Below are positions 44,391 to 53,085 of a DNA stretch of 64,000 bases, in pieces. The position numbers and the translations under genes are program-made. The DNA lies in assembly GCA_024225035.1 (NCBI GenBank), contig JAAEMX010000138.1:1-64000 (forward strand), given 5' to 3'. The DNA is from Lentisphaerota bacterium. GTDB taxonomy: Bacteria; Verrucomicrobiota; Lentisphaeria; Victivallales; Victivallaceae. The number at the start of each line of letters is the position of its first letter. Positions within the stretch are counted from its first letter, which is position 1. Under the pieces are notes generated by a model, which did not search any database, had not been told where the DNA came from, and saw nothing but the letters and a program-made list of their open reading frames with translations.

Positions 44391-46610
44391 ATGAAGGGAA
44401 AAAAAGAAACAATCAGAAGTATAGCCGTAATGACTTCCGGAGGTGATGCTCAGGGAATGAACGCTGCGGTAAGAGCTGTAGTAAGAACCGGGATTGCTAC
44501 CGGCTGCCGGGTTTATGCTATACGCGAAGGCTATCAGGGAATGGTCGATAACAATATATGTGAAATGGACTGGGAAGACGTCAGCGGTATCCTGCAACTG
44601 GGTGGAACCTCCATTGGAACCGCAAGATGCCACGACTTCAGAGAACGGGATGGCAGAATGAAAGCTGCCGCCAACCTGATTGCAGCCGGCATCGACAGGC
44701 TTGTTATAATCGGCGGTGACGGCAGTTTAACCGGAGCTAATCAGTTCAGACAGGAATGGCCTGAACTGCTGGCCGAACTGGTTCGCAGGAAAATTATTGA
44801 CGTTGAAACCATGAATGATTTTCCGGAACTCAAAATTGTCGGCCTTGTAGGCTCCATTGATAACGATATGGCCAACACTGATATGACTATCGGGGCTGAC
44901 TCAGCACTGCACAGGATTACCGAAGCTATTGATGCCTTGAGCAGTACAGCTCACAGCCATCAGCGAATATTTGTCGTTGAAGTCATGGGAAGAAATTGCG
45001 GCTACCTTGCCCTGATGAGTGGAATTTCCACCGGAGCAAGTTATGTATTTGTCCCCGAATTTCCACCCGAAGACGGCTGGGAAAAAAGAATGTGTGAATT
45101 GCTCTCCACTGCCAGAAAAGCAGGAAGGCGAGACAGCATTGTTATAGTTGCTGAAGGAGCCAGAGACCGTCATCACAATCCGATCACTTCAAATTATATA
45201 AAAGAAGTCCTTGACAAAGGCATGGGCATGGAAAGCAGAATTACAATTCTGGGCCATGTCCAGCGCGGAGGCGCGCCAAGTGCTTTTGACCGTTATATGA
45301 GTACTGCTTGTGGAGCTGAGGCTGTATCAGAACTTCTGGAGGAAAAAGCTCAGGATGAGTCAAAAATAGTTGTCCTGCAGAATAACCGTATTAAAACCGC
45401 ATCGCTCATGGATTCTGTTCAGAAAACCAGAGCAATTTCAGATTGTATCAAAAACGGTGAATACAAACAGGCTATGGAGTTGCGCGGCAGCAACTGGAAT
45501 GTCATGAGCAAGATTCTGGAAACAATGTGCCTTGCCATGCCTCCAGAACACAAAAAACACAGCAAACGAATAGCTATAATGACCTGCGGCTGGCCTGCCC
45601 CGGGAATGAATGACGCTCTCCGAACAGCTGTTCGGATTGGACTGGCTAACGGCTACAAGATGCTTGGGATTAACAATGGCGTTGAAGGTTTGGTCAACGA
45701 TGAAGTCAAAGAATTTGACTGGATGGATGTTGAAGACTTAAACGGACGCGGCGGCTCACAGCTTGGTACAAACCGAAAAATTCCTGCCGGAAGCGACTTT
45801 CTTTATATTGCCGATGCAATTATCAGGCACAAGATCAAAGGAGTTTTACTAATTGGCGGCTGGACTGGTTATCAAATTGCCCAACAGATCAACAGAATGC
45901 GACCCAAATATTCAGCTTTTGACATGCCTATAGTTTGTATACCGGCCAGCATCAACAATAACCTGCCTGGATCAGAGCTTTCTATCGGCTCAGACACTGC
46001 ACTTAATACCATTGTTGAAGCAATTGATAAAATCAAACAATCAGCAGATACTGCCCATCGTGCTTTTATCGTGGAAGTAATGGGGCGTTACTGTGGCTAT
46101 CTTGCCCTGATGAGTGGGCTTGCTACAGGTGCTGAGTTTATTTATATGCATGAAAAGGGCGTCACTTTAGAAATGATGCGCAAACACCTTAAGAAGCTCA
46201 GTGACAGCTTCAATCAGGATGACCGCTCGGTTGCTCTAATGGTGCGTAATGAAAAAGCCAACAGTGCATACACAACTGATTTCATGTGTCGCCTGTTTGA
46301 CGAAGCCTCTGGGGACTTATTTGATGTCAGAAGAAGTATTCTAGGACCAATTCAGCAAGGAGGTAAGCCTTCCCCATTCGATCGTATTCAAGCGGCACGC
46401 CTTGCGTACGAAGGTATGAATCAAATATTTACCCGTCTAAAAACCCGTAAAACAGAAAGTGTTTTCATAGGGCAGCGCGGCGGAAAAACCAGCGTTCATC
46501 CGGTAGCAAAACTGCACCAGATGGCTTCTCCTGCAGTACAGCGTCCACATAAACAGTGGTGGGAAGACCTGGTAGATATGACTACTATGCTCGCGATAAG
46601 ACCGCAGTAA
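44391..46610 (+). CDS. Two-domain eukaryotic-type ATP-dependent 6-phosphofructokinase
   Basis: Phosphorylates fructose 6-phosphate to the 1,6-bisphosphate. At 739 residues it holds two PFK units. The N-terminal half is catalytic: MTSGGDAQGMNAAVRAVV, GGDGSLTGA near 107, VGSIDNDMANTDMTIG with the catalytic Asp, and GHVQRGGAPSAFDR. The C-terminal half keeps the fold but reads PASINNNLPGSELSIG where a catalytic unit has IDND, so it is probably regulatory. This division and much of the wording (FRERDGRM, LQLGGTSIGTARC, RAFIVEVMGRYCGYLALMSG) are those of fungal and animal PFK rather than the usual 320-residue bacterial PfkA. Confidence 0.93.
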   Translation: MKGKKETIRSIAVMTSGGDAQGMNAAVRAVVRTGIATGCRVYAIREGYQGMVDNNICEMDWEDVSGILQLGGTSIGTARCHDFRERDGRMKAAANLIAAGIDRLVIIGGDGSLTGANQFRQEWPELLAELVRRKIIDVETMNDFPELKIVGLVGSIDNDMANTDMTIGADSALHRITEAIDALSSTAHSHQRIFVVEVMGRNCGYLALMSGISTGASYVFVPEFPPEDGWEKRMCELLSTARKAGRRDSIVIVAEGARDRHHNPITSNYIKEVLDKGMGMESRITILGHVQRGGAPSAFDRYMSTACGAEAVSELLEEKAQDESKIVVLQNNRIKTASLMDSVQKTRAISDCIKNGEYKQAMELRGSNWNVMSKILETMCLAMPPEHKKHSKRIAIMTCGWPAPGMNDALRTAVRIGLANGYKMLGINNGVEGLVNDEVKEFDWMDVEDLNGRGGSQLGTNRKIPAGSDFLYIADAIIRHKIKGVLLIGGWTGYQIAQQINRMRPKYSAFDMPIVCIPASINNNLPGSELSIGSDTALNTIVEAIDKIKQSADTAHRAFIVEVMGRYCGYLALMSGLATGAEFIYMHEKGVTLEMMRKHLKKLSDSFNQDDRSVALMVRNEKANSAYTTDFMCRLFDEASGDLFDVRRSILGPIQQGGKPSPFDRIQAARLAYEGMNQIFTRLKTRKTESVFIGQRGGKTSVHPVAKLHQMASPAVQRPHKQWWEDLVDMTTMLAIRPQ

Positions 46611-46616
46611 AAGCAT

Positions 46617-46674
46617 AAAAAAAGCAGAATAATTATCCGCGAAGAGCTATTTTATGAATATTTTCTTCGCGGAT
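46617..46674 (-). terminator. Terminator-like hairpin overlapping the end of the PHP gene
   Basis: ATCCGCGAAGA (46635-46645) pairs perfectly with TCTTCGCGGAT (46664-46674). Both arms lie in the last codons of the PHP gene. On the minus strand an 11-base gap separates the stem from a run of seven T (46617-46623), so it is not a classical terminator, but it may still function. Confidence 0.5.
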
Positions 46675-47436
46675 TCCTGCGTCAACAGCTAGAGTTTTAA
46701 GTTCAAGCACTCTGCCGATGCTCTCAAGCTGGTGAGCATCACTGCTGAATACAAATTTGCAGCCGGCCTCTAATGCCAGAGACAAAATTCTTATAGGAAT
46801 ATCACGGCTAAAAAGCCTTCTCCGTGTCGGATTGCCGAGGTAGTGCGTTGTAATTTCTACAGCTTTACCGCTCTCAGCTGTTTCCTGAAATACTTCAATA
46901 AAAGTGCGGTCACTTATCGATTCAATAATTTCTTCGTATATTTCATAGTACCCCATAGCTAAAAACGGATGCGCCATAATATCGCCAAACGGGCAGCGTA
47001 TCCCGCCAAGATACATTTCAATCATGTGCTTGGCGAAGTGCTTGGGCTTATATTTTTTCGGCTGAGCAACTAGGTCGTGAAGGTGAAAATGATCAGTAGC
47101 CAGAAGCACAAAATCAAGTTCATTGGCAAGCTCTTCTGTAATACTGAACTTTTTAGGAGCAACCGTTTCGACCTCGCAGCCAACCAGTACATCAATATCT
47201 GAGTTCTTAAACCGGGTAGCGCTGCGTTTCAGGTTAATGCAGCGGTTTTTTCCCTGTTCTTTGTAAAAATCGTTTGGAACTAAATTCGGATTATCCCAGA
47301 CATGATCTGCCAAACCTATTCTCTCCAGTCCAAGTTCCTGCGCTTGAAGTACAATGTTATCGATAGTCTGACGTTCGTCAAGACAGCACGTTGAAGCAAA
47401 CGTATGTATATGCATATCGTGTTTTATTGGCAGCAT
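46633..47436 (-). CDS. PHP-domain phosphoesterase
   Basis: A metal-dependent phosphoesterase of the PHP superfamily. Metal ligands are seen as HDMHIHT near the N-terminus, GLADHVWD, the Glu of GCEVETV, DHFHLHD, MAHPFLA, and FSSDAHQ near the C-terminus. The length (267) and the HxH start resemble histidinol-phosphatase-like and YcdX-like members. The substrate is not certain. Convergent with the PFK gene. Confidence 0.82.
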   Translation of the reverse strand: MLPIKHDMHIHTFASTCCLDERQTIDNIVLQAQELGLERIGLADHVWDNPNLVPNDFYKEQGKNRCINLKRSATRFKNSDIDVLVGCEVETVAPKKFSITEELANELDFVLLATDHFHLHDLVAQPKKYKPKHFAKHMIEMYLGGIRCPFGDIMAHPFLAMGYYEIYEEIIESISDRTFIEVFQETAESGKAVEITTHYLGNPTRRRLFSRDIPIRILSLALEAGCKFVFSSDAHQLESIGRVLELKTLAVDAGIREENIHKIALRG

Positions 47437-47546
47437 AAAAGACCTTTGACTGTTCGCATTTTGACATTATCAGGATATCTTAAATCGAATTCGAGAGAAA
47501 ACCTTTTGTCACATAAATAATAGTTCCTATTAAAGGTAATGTCCAG

Positions 47547-48524
47547 ATGACAGCTAAGAATTTTGACAACTTAACACCGGATGTATTGATTTCGGAGGTA
47601 GAAACCGCACTAAACCGCCCGATGACCGGACTGGCGGCGCCACTACCCAGCTATATAAACCGGGTTTATGAACTGGAAACCGCCGACAGAAAACGGGTAA
47701 TAGCAAAATTCTACCGCCCCGGTCGCTGGAATCGCAAAGCGGTCGAGGAAGAACACCGTTTTGTTTTGGACTGTGCTGCTGACGATATACCTGTTATCGC
47801 CCCAATGGAATTGCCTCAAGGCGGCACTCTCGCCAGTACCGAAGACGGAATTCTATTTACGATTTTCCCTAAACGTTTTGGACGTGAAATTGAAATTATT
47901 GATGATGAAAGCTGGAGACGGCTCGGAATGGTAGTAGCAAGAATGCACCTTGCCGGAGCACGCTCGGAAGCCCCAGACCGTACTCTTCTTGATCCACGGG
48001 CGACAACAGCAAATCAGCTTGAACATTTACTGGAAGGTCGATATATCAGCCCGATGTATGAACAGCAGTTTGAGCGTGTAGTTAGAGAACTTCTTGAAGA
48101 AATTGATCCGATGTTTGAAGATATAGAGTATATCCGCATTCATGCCGACCTGCACAGGGCTAATATCCTTGAACGTCCTGATGAAGGCCTCATGGTAATC
48201 GACTTTGATGACATGATGGAAGGTCCTCCTGTACAGGATTTATGGTTGCTGCTGCCGGAACATGTACACAAATGTCGCCGGGAACTTGACCTGCTGCTGG
48301 ACGGTTATACCAGCTTGCGAAACTTTGAATATAACACAATCCGCCTCATTGAACCGCTGCGTGCCATGCGCATTATTTACTTCCTTGACTGGTGCAGTAC
48401 TCAAATAGATGACTTCCGTTTCCAGCATAATTTCCCCAATTGGGGTAATGACGCGTTCTGGCGCCGGGAAACAGCTGACCTGCAACATCAACTCGAGCTA
48501 ATTAGAGAATATAGTTCTAATTAA
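47547..48524 (+). CDS. srkA: Stress response kinase A-like protein kinase (SrkA/YihE)
   Basis: A 325-residue kinase of the choline-kinase-like fold, homologous to E. coli SrkA, which protects against stress-induced death. The nucleotide site is marked by VIAKFYRPGRWN with the Lys; the catalytic loop is HADLHRANI and the metal site DFDDMMEGPPVQDLWLLLP. Both loops are intact. It is a single gene divergent from the PHP gene. Confidence 0.9.
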   Translation: MTAKNFDNLTPDVLISEVETALNRPMTGLAAPLPSYINRVYELETADRKRVIAKFYRPGRWNRKAVEEEHRFVLDCAADDIPVIAPMELPQGGTLASTEDGILFTIFPKRFGREIEIIDDESWRRLGMVVARMHLAGARSEAPDRTLLDPRATTANQLEHLLEGRYISPMYEQQFERVVRELLEEIDPMFEDIEYIRIHADLHRANILERPDEGLMVIDFDDMMEGPPVQDLWLLLPEHVHKCRRELDLLLDGYTSLRNFEYNTIRLIEPLRAMRIIYFLDWCSTQIDDFRFQHNFPNWGNDAFWRRETADLQHQLELIREYSSN

Positions 48525-48604
48525 GCTGATTAAGGCTTTTTTTTGCATCAAAATGGTGTAAAGTAACGACTGTTTTGAATGTTATTAAAAGTCAGGAAGA
48601 GTAC

Positions 48605-50434
48605 ATGCGTGACCCTTTAAAAGAAAAACTCAATGATCATATAGTTATATTTGACGGTGGAGTTGGTACTGAATTCTACAAACGCGACTTCTTCGTCAAT
48701 GCATCATATGAAGGATTATGCCTCAGCAACCCCGACATAGTCTCTGAAATTCACCAGAAATATGTTGAAGCCGGAGCCGAGGTAATTACAGCCAACAGCT
48801 TCAGCGCAAACAGCAATAAACTCGCACGCCATGGTCTGGCTGAAAAAACAGTTGAAATAAATCAGGCTGCGATCAAACTAGCGAAAGACGCTTGCGACGA
48901 AGATACAATTGTCGCTGCTTCCATAGGCCCGGTGGGCGAAAGCTCTTATAACCGTGTAATTAATAAAAAACGTGCCACTGAAATTCTTGGTGAGCAAATC
49001 TGTGCATTACAGGATGCCGGCGCTGATTTCATAATGTGCGAGACTCTCGCCACCTATCGTGATGTCGAATATGCTTATGCGGCTATTGAGGAATACGCCA
49101 CTATCCCGTTCATGTTCAGCTTTGTGGTTGACCGAAACCTGGAAACGCAGGACGGCGGCCCTCTAACTAAATCACTTGCTTTATTTGAAAAAGGCACTAA
49201 GAAACCGACCGCTATCGGCATTAACTGCGGCATGGGAGCCGAAGGTATGCTGACTGCCCTGGAACAGCTATTGCCTATCACCAACTATCCTGTTATCGTA
49301 ATGCCTAACGCCGGATTGCCTAAAAGCGTTGAAAACCGCATGATTTATATGTGCAGTCCTGAATATCTGACTACCTACGCAGTGCGTTACATCAACCTTG
49401 GAGCTTGTGGTGTCGGAGGCTGCTGCGGTACCGGCCCTGAACATATTAAAGATATGGCTCGCAGCATTAAGCCGCTGGCTAAAACTCAGATAGAACATCA
49501 ATTACAGGCTGTTGAGCATACAGATGAAATGCAGGATCCTGTACCTCTGGCCGAACGCTCAAAATTTGCCAGAAAACTTGCTAACGGCGAGTTTGTCACT
49601 ACAATTGAAATAACTCCTCCACGCGGCTTTGATCTGGAATCAACTATCGAGAAATCCAGAAAATGCCATGACGCCGGAATAGATGCAATAAATATTCCTG
49701 ACGGCCCTAGAGCCAGCTCAAGAATTTCACCGATTATTACATCAATAGAAATACAGCAGCGCGCCAATATTGAAGTAATCCTGCACTGCTGCTGCCGTGA
49801 TAAAAACCTTATCGGCATGCAGGCAGACCTGCTCGGCTGCGCCAATAAAGGTGTTAATAATATCTTGTTTATTACTGGTGACCCGCCAAAACTTGGCGAT
49901 TATCCATTTGCGTCAGCTGTTTTTGACGTTGACTCTATCGGTATCCTGAAAGTGTGCGACAAACTCAACCACGGCGTTGATATCGGAGGCAAGAGCATTG
50001 GCTCCCCTACCCCGATTTACCCCGGTGCCGGTGCTGATCCCAACGCTATTGATATGGATCGTGAAATCTCCCGCATTCGTGAAAAAGTAGAATCCGGTGC
50101 TGAGTTCCTGATTACACAGCCGGTCTTTGCCACCGAACCGCTACTGAAGATGATGGATAAAATCGCTGACTTGAAAGTTCCGGTTATTGCCGGAATCTGG
50201 CCGCTTGCCAGCTATCGCAACGCTGAATTTCTAAAAAATGAAGTCCCGGGCGTAACAGTTCCTGATTCAATCATGAAGAGGATGGCTGCTGCTGAAACTC
50301 GTGAAGAACAGCGTGCGGTCGGCATTCAAATTGCCCGTGAAGCAGTTGCGGAATTGCGTGACAAAGTACAGGGAGTACAGGTTAGTGCGCCGTTTGGCAA
50401 CGTTGATAGTGCTATTGCAGTGCTGAAAAATTAG
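48605..50434 (+). CDS. Bifunctional homocysteine S-methyltransferase / methylenetetrahydrofolate reductase
   Basis: The N-terminal half (about 1-300) is the homocysteine S-methyltransferase domain: DGGVGTEFYKR at the start, zinc-binding Cys in IGINCG and in GVGGCCGTGPEH. The C-terminal half (about 320-600) is the MTHFR barrel: TTIEITPPRGFD, LHCCCRDKN, NNILFITGDPP and FLITQPVF. The arrangement is that of B. subtilis YitJ. The start is ATG 48605, preceded by AGGAAGAG; the longer TTG form at 48575 lacks a site. No S-box or other riboswitch is visible in the short leader. Confidence 0.92.
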   Translation: MRDPLKEKLNDHIVIFDGGVGTEFYKRDFFVNASYEGLCLSNPDIVSEIHQKYVEAGAEVITANSFSANSNKLARHGLAEKTVEINQAAIKLAKDACDEDTIVAASIGPVGESSYNRVINKKRATEILGEQICALQDAGADFIMCETLATYRDVEYAYAAIEEYATIPFMFSFVVDRNLETQDGGPLTKSLALFEKGTKKPTAIGINCGMGAEGMLTALEQLLPITNYPVIVMPNAGLPKSVENRMIYMCSPEYLTTYAVRYINLGACGVGGCCGTGPEHIKDMARSIKPLAKTQIEHQLQAVEHTDEMQDPVPLAERSKFARKLANGEFVTTIEITPPRGFDLESTIEKSRKCHDAGIDAINIPDGPRASSRISPIITSIEIQQRANIEVILHCCCRDKNLIGMQADLLGCANKGVNNILFITGDPPKLGDYPFASAVFDVDSIGILKVCDKLNHGVDIGGKSIGSPTPIYPGAGADPNAIDMDREISRIREKVESGAEFLITQPVFATEPLLKMMDKIADLKVPVIAGIWPLASYRNAEFLKNEVPGVTVPDSIMKRMAAAETREEQRAVGIQIAREAVAELRDKVQGVQVSAPFGNVDSAIAVLKN

Positions 50435-50461
50435 GTATTAATAAGTATTTTTTTATTGCTA

Positions 50462-50492
50462 TTGAAATTTTAGCCCAATAATATTATATAAT
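50462..50492 (+). promoter_or_regulatory. Sigma-70 type promoter of the aspartate aminotransferase gene
   Basis: TTGAAA (50462-50467) and, after 17 bases, TATATAAT (50485-50492). A small dyad, TTCCCTG with CAGGGAA, lies downstream in the leader at about 50514-50531. Confidence 0.6.
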
Positions 50493-50550
50493 ACATTCGT
50501 ATTTGAAACACAGTTCCCTGACAGCAGGGAATTAAATCCAGGAGACGACG

Positions 50551-51729
50551 ATGAAAAACTTACAGGAAACCAAAGGATCGATGGGTTGTTTAACCCCATC
50601 TGCCACACTGGCAATCACCGCCGCCGCCAAAGCTCTGAAGGCCCAGGGCGTCGATGTTTGCAGCATGTCAGCAGGCGAACCGGATTTTGACACCCCGGAA
50701 GTTATCAAACAGGCAGCCATTCAGGCCCTGCAGGAAGGCAAAACCGGTTACACTCCGGCTAGCGGAATTCCTGAACTCAAGAAAGCTATTGCAGAAAAAT
50801 TCCAGAAAGACAACGGTATCAAAACTACACCGGCACAGATTATTATCGCTCCCGGCGCTAAATACTCTGTTTTCACTGCAGTTGCAGCGCTTTGCGGTCC
50901 TGGTGATGAAGTTATCATCCCGGCTCCTTTCTGGCTCAGCTATACTGAAATGGTCAAAGCTGCCGGAGCTACTCCGGTAATCGTCCAGACTACTGCTGAA
51001 AATAACTACGAGATTCTTCCTGAAGAACTCGAAGCCGCAGTTAACGAAAACACTCGTCTGATGATTCTGACCACACCGTCTAACCCGACTGGTGCTGTTT
51101 ATCGTAAAGCTACACTGGAAAAAATTGCTGAAATCGCTGTTAAGAACAATTTCATGGTTCTGGCTGACGAAATCTATGAAAAACTCGTTTATGATGCCGA
51201 CAAGCCACACATTTCTATCGCATCTTTGAACGATGAAATCAACGCTCTGACCATCACTGTCAATGGCTTCAGCAAAGCATATGCTATGACTGGCTGGCGC
51301 CTCGGTTACCTGAGTGCTCCTCTCTGGCTGGCTAAGAAAATCAACGCTTTCCAGAGTCACTCTACTTCAAACCCAACTACTTTCGCTCAGTACGGCGGGC
51401 TCAAAGCTCTTGAAGCAGCTGACGAAGCAGTTGAAGAAATGCGTCAGGCATTCTCTGTACGTCGTGACCTTATCCACGGCCTGATCAACGATATCGACGG
51501 CATCTCATGCATTCGTCCACAAGGTGCTTTCTACATACTCTGTGATATCTCCAGCTTTGGACTCAGCGCTGCTGATTTCTGCAAAAGACTGCTGGAAGAA
51601 AAGAAAGTTGCTGCTATTCCCTGCGAAGCATTCTCTGCTCCGGGCAATATCAGACTTTCATACGCTTGCAGCGAAGCGAATATCCGCGAAGCGATCAACC
51701 GCATCAAAGATTTCTGCGCTTCACTGTAA
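50551..51729 (+). CDS. aspC: Aspartate aminotransferase (class I, AAT Ib type)
   Basis: A PLP enzyme moving the amino group of aspartate to 2-oxoglutarate. Landmarks: SMSAGEPDFDTP near residue 37, GYTPASGIPELKKAIA, the substrate-side NPTGAVY, DEIYEKLVYD, and the PLP-lysine motif GFSKAYAMTGWRLGYL near 238. CAGGAGAC-type ribosome-binding site precedes the ATG. Length 392 is normal. It might also act on aromatic amino acids, which would feed the indolepyruvate oxidoreductase, but that is speculation. Confidence 0.93.
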   Translation: MKNLQETKGSMGCLTPSATLAITAAAKALKAQGVDVCSMSAGEPDFDTPEVIKQAAIQALQEGKTGYTPASGIPELKKAIAEKFQKDNGIKTTPAQIIIAPGAKYSVFTAVAALCGPGDEVIIPAPFWLSYTEMVKAAGATPVIVQTTAENNYEILPEELEAAVNENTRLMILTTPSNPTGAVYRKATLEKIAEIAVKNNFMVLADEIYEKLVYDADKPHISIASLNDEINALTITVNGFSKAYAMTGWRLGYLSAPLWLAKKINAFQSHSTSNPTTFAQYGGLKALEAADEAVEEMRQAFSVRRDLIHGLINDIDGISCIRPQGAFYILCDISSFGLSAADFCKRLLEEKKVAAIPCEAFSAPGNIRLSYACSEANIREAINRIKDFCASL

Positions 51730-51750
51730 TAAAAGCGTTATATACAAAAA

Positions 51751-51779
51751 ATCCTCTCCAACCCGGAGAGGATTTTTTT
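51751..51779 (+). terminator. Terminator of the aspartate aminotransferase gene
   Basis: ATCCTCTCC (51751-51759) pairs with GGAGAGGAT (51765-51773), followed by seven T. Confidence 0.95.
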
Positions 51780-51806
51780 ATGCACTTAAAGTATAATCAC
51801 TGATTA

Positions 51807-53051
51807 TTAAAAATTATTTAAATAAACTTGTGTGCCGAACTTTTGGAGGTCATCAACCAAGTAGATCATTCCTCCACCGCGTAGCTTGTCCCCACTGTCT
51901 AAAACACTGAGCATTGCTCGGCGTAAAGAATTATCCCGGGGAGCTGTTTTTAAATCTATATCATCATTTCCAAAGATGAAAAATAAGCCGTCATTGCCGC
52001 TTGAGCGCACCGGAAAAAGATATAATTCTTTCTGAAATTTATCCATATTTAAGTTTGGAAGCAGCTCCTGAAATTGAGGATTTAGAATCCATGACTCGCA
52101 TGTAAAGCCTTTAATATCTTCTTCTGGCATATGTTTGGCAAAAAATGCAGCTGCCAGCGCAAATGAAGCCTTTACGCTCTCAGGCGTCATACCTCCGCCC
52201 ACTGGGATATGGACTCCCGGCACCAGATCTCCCGGCCCAATAACGCGCTTCCATTCACTGGTTGCAAGACGCATTTTACAAGCAGTCTCAACATGTCCAC
52301 TTGGATTAACTGGATACCCCTCAATATATGTACCGGTTTCAACAAAAGTTGTTATTACCGATGCAGTAGAATCATCTTCTCCCCAGAAAATCAAGTACCC
52401 TTGTTCATTCAGCAACCAGTCTTGATTTGCAAAAGCAATAGTTTGCCCGTCGTGAATATTGCGGTATACCAAGGGACAAGAGTCACAGGTTCGACTAAAT
52501 TCATACTCAAACCTGCCTAATCTCACTATATCAGCTACAGCATAATGCTTTGTCCAGTGCAAAGCCTCTGTGTAAACTCCAAGTTTGCCGTCATTGTTAT
52601 TTCTAAACTTGTCTATAAGCTCATTTATACGCTGCACAGCAGGCAAGGAAAATTCACTCAAGCCTCGCTTCTTATAGTTTTCTAAAGCAACTGGAATCAC
52701 GCTTAAAAGTACTAGAAAGTAAAAAACCGGTGCCCTGTCAGCGAAGAAGACTTTCAGGTCAGGCCATTCGCTGAATAATCTGCGCTCCTTATTGACGCAA
52801 AGTTGACAGTGCGCATGCCAGGTAAGAGCTTTTGCAAAAGGGTTTGCATTAACCATATTTGCAATAGAGACGACATATTCTAACTGGTCATTTGGAAGTC
52901 CCAGAATTTCAAAACATTCTTTGATCTGGCCTTCATGGAGAAAGTCGGGTTCTTGCAGCAATGAACATATTGAAGTATCCCAATCTAAAGCAACTGCATC
53001 ATGGTACTGATCAGCTATCTCAAGTTCAGCTAGAACCTTACGTAACTCCAT
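51807..53051 (-). CDS. Two-domain acyltransferase of unknown role (NAT_N/GNAT_C type)
   Basis: A 414-residue soluble protein. The layout of an N-terminal helical domain with an HWTKHYAVADIVRLGRFEYE segment in the middle, and a C-terminal part with VHIPVGGGMTPESVKASFALA and SWILNPQFQELLPNLNMDKFQ, is that of proteins annotated as acyltransferase with GNAT-like C-terminal domain (formerly DUF5596), known from gut and anaerobic bacteria. The reaction and substrate are unknown. It lies next to lnt on the same strand with a 35-base gap, so it could share a transcript. Confidence 0.65.
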   Translation of the reverse strand: MELRKVLAELEIADQYHDAVALDWDTSICSLLQEPDFLHEGQIKECFEILGLPNDQLEYVVSIANMVNANPFAKALTWHAHCQLCVNKERRLFSEWPDLKVFFADRAPVFYFLVLLSVIPVALENYKKRGLSEFSLPAVQRINELIDKFRNNNDGKLGVYTEALHWTKHYAVADIVRLGRFEYEFSRTCDSCPLVYRNIHDGQTIAFANQDWLLNEQGYLIFWGEDDSTASVITTFVETGTYIEGYPVNPSGHVETACKMRLATSEWKRVIGPGDLVPGVHIPVGGGMTPESVKASFALAAAFFAKHMPEEDIKGFTCESWILNPQFQELLPNLNMDKFQKELYLFPVRSSGNDGLFFIFGNDDIDLKTAPRDNSLRRAMLSVLDSGDKLRGGGMIYLVDDLQKFGTQVYLNNF

Positions 53052-53085
53052 ACTTCCACACCTTCAAATTTTGAGTTTTGAGAGA

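Noticed and set aside
48525-48604. S-box or cobalamin riboswitch before the homocysteine methyltransferase/MTHFR gene
   Set aside because: The gap is only 80 bases and has none of the conserved core segments.
50668-51360. 230-codon reverse ORF
   Set aside because: It is antisense to the aspartate aminotransferase gene, whose product is clear; a composition shadow.
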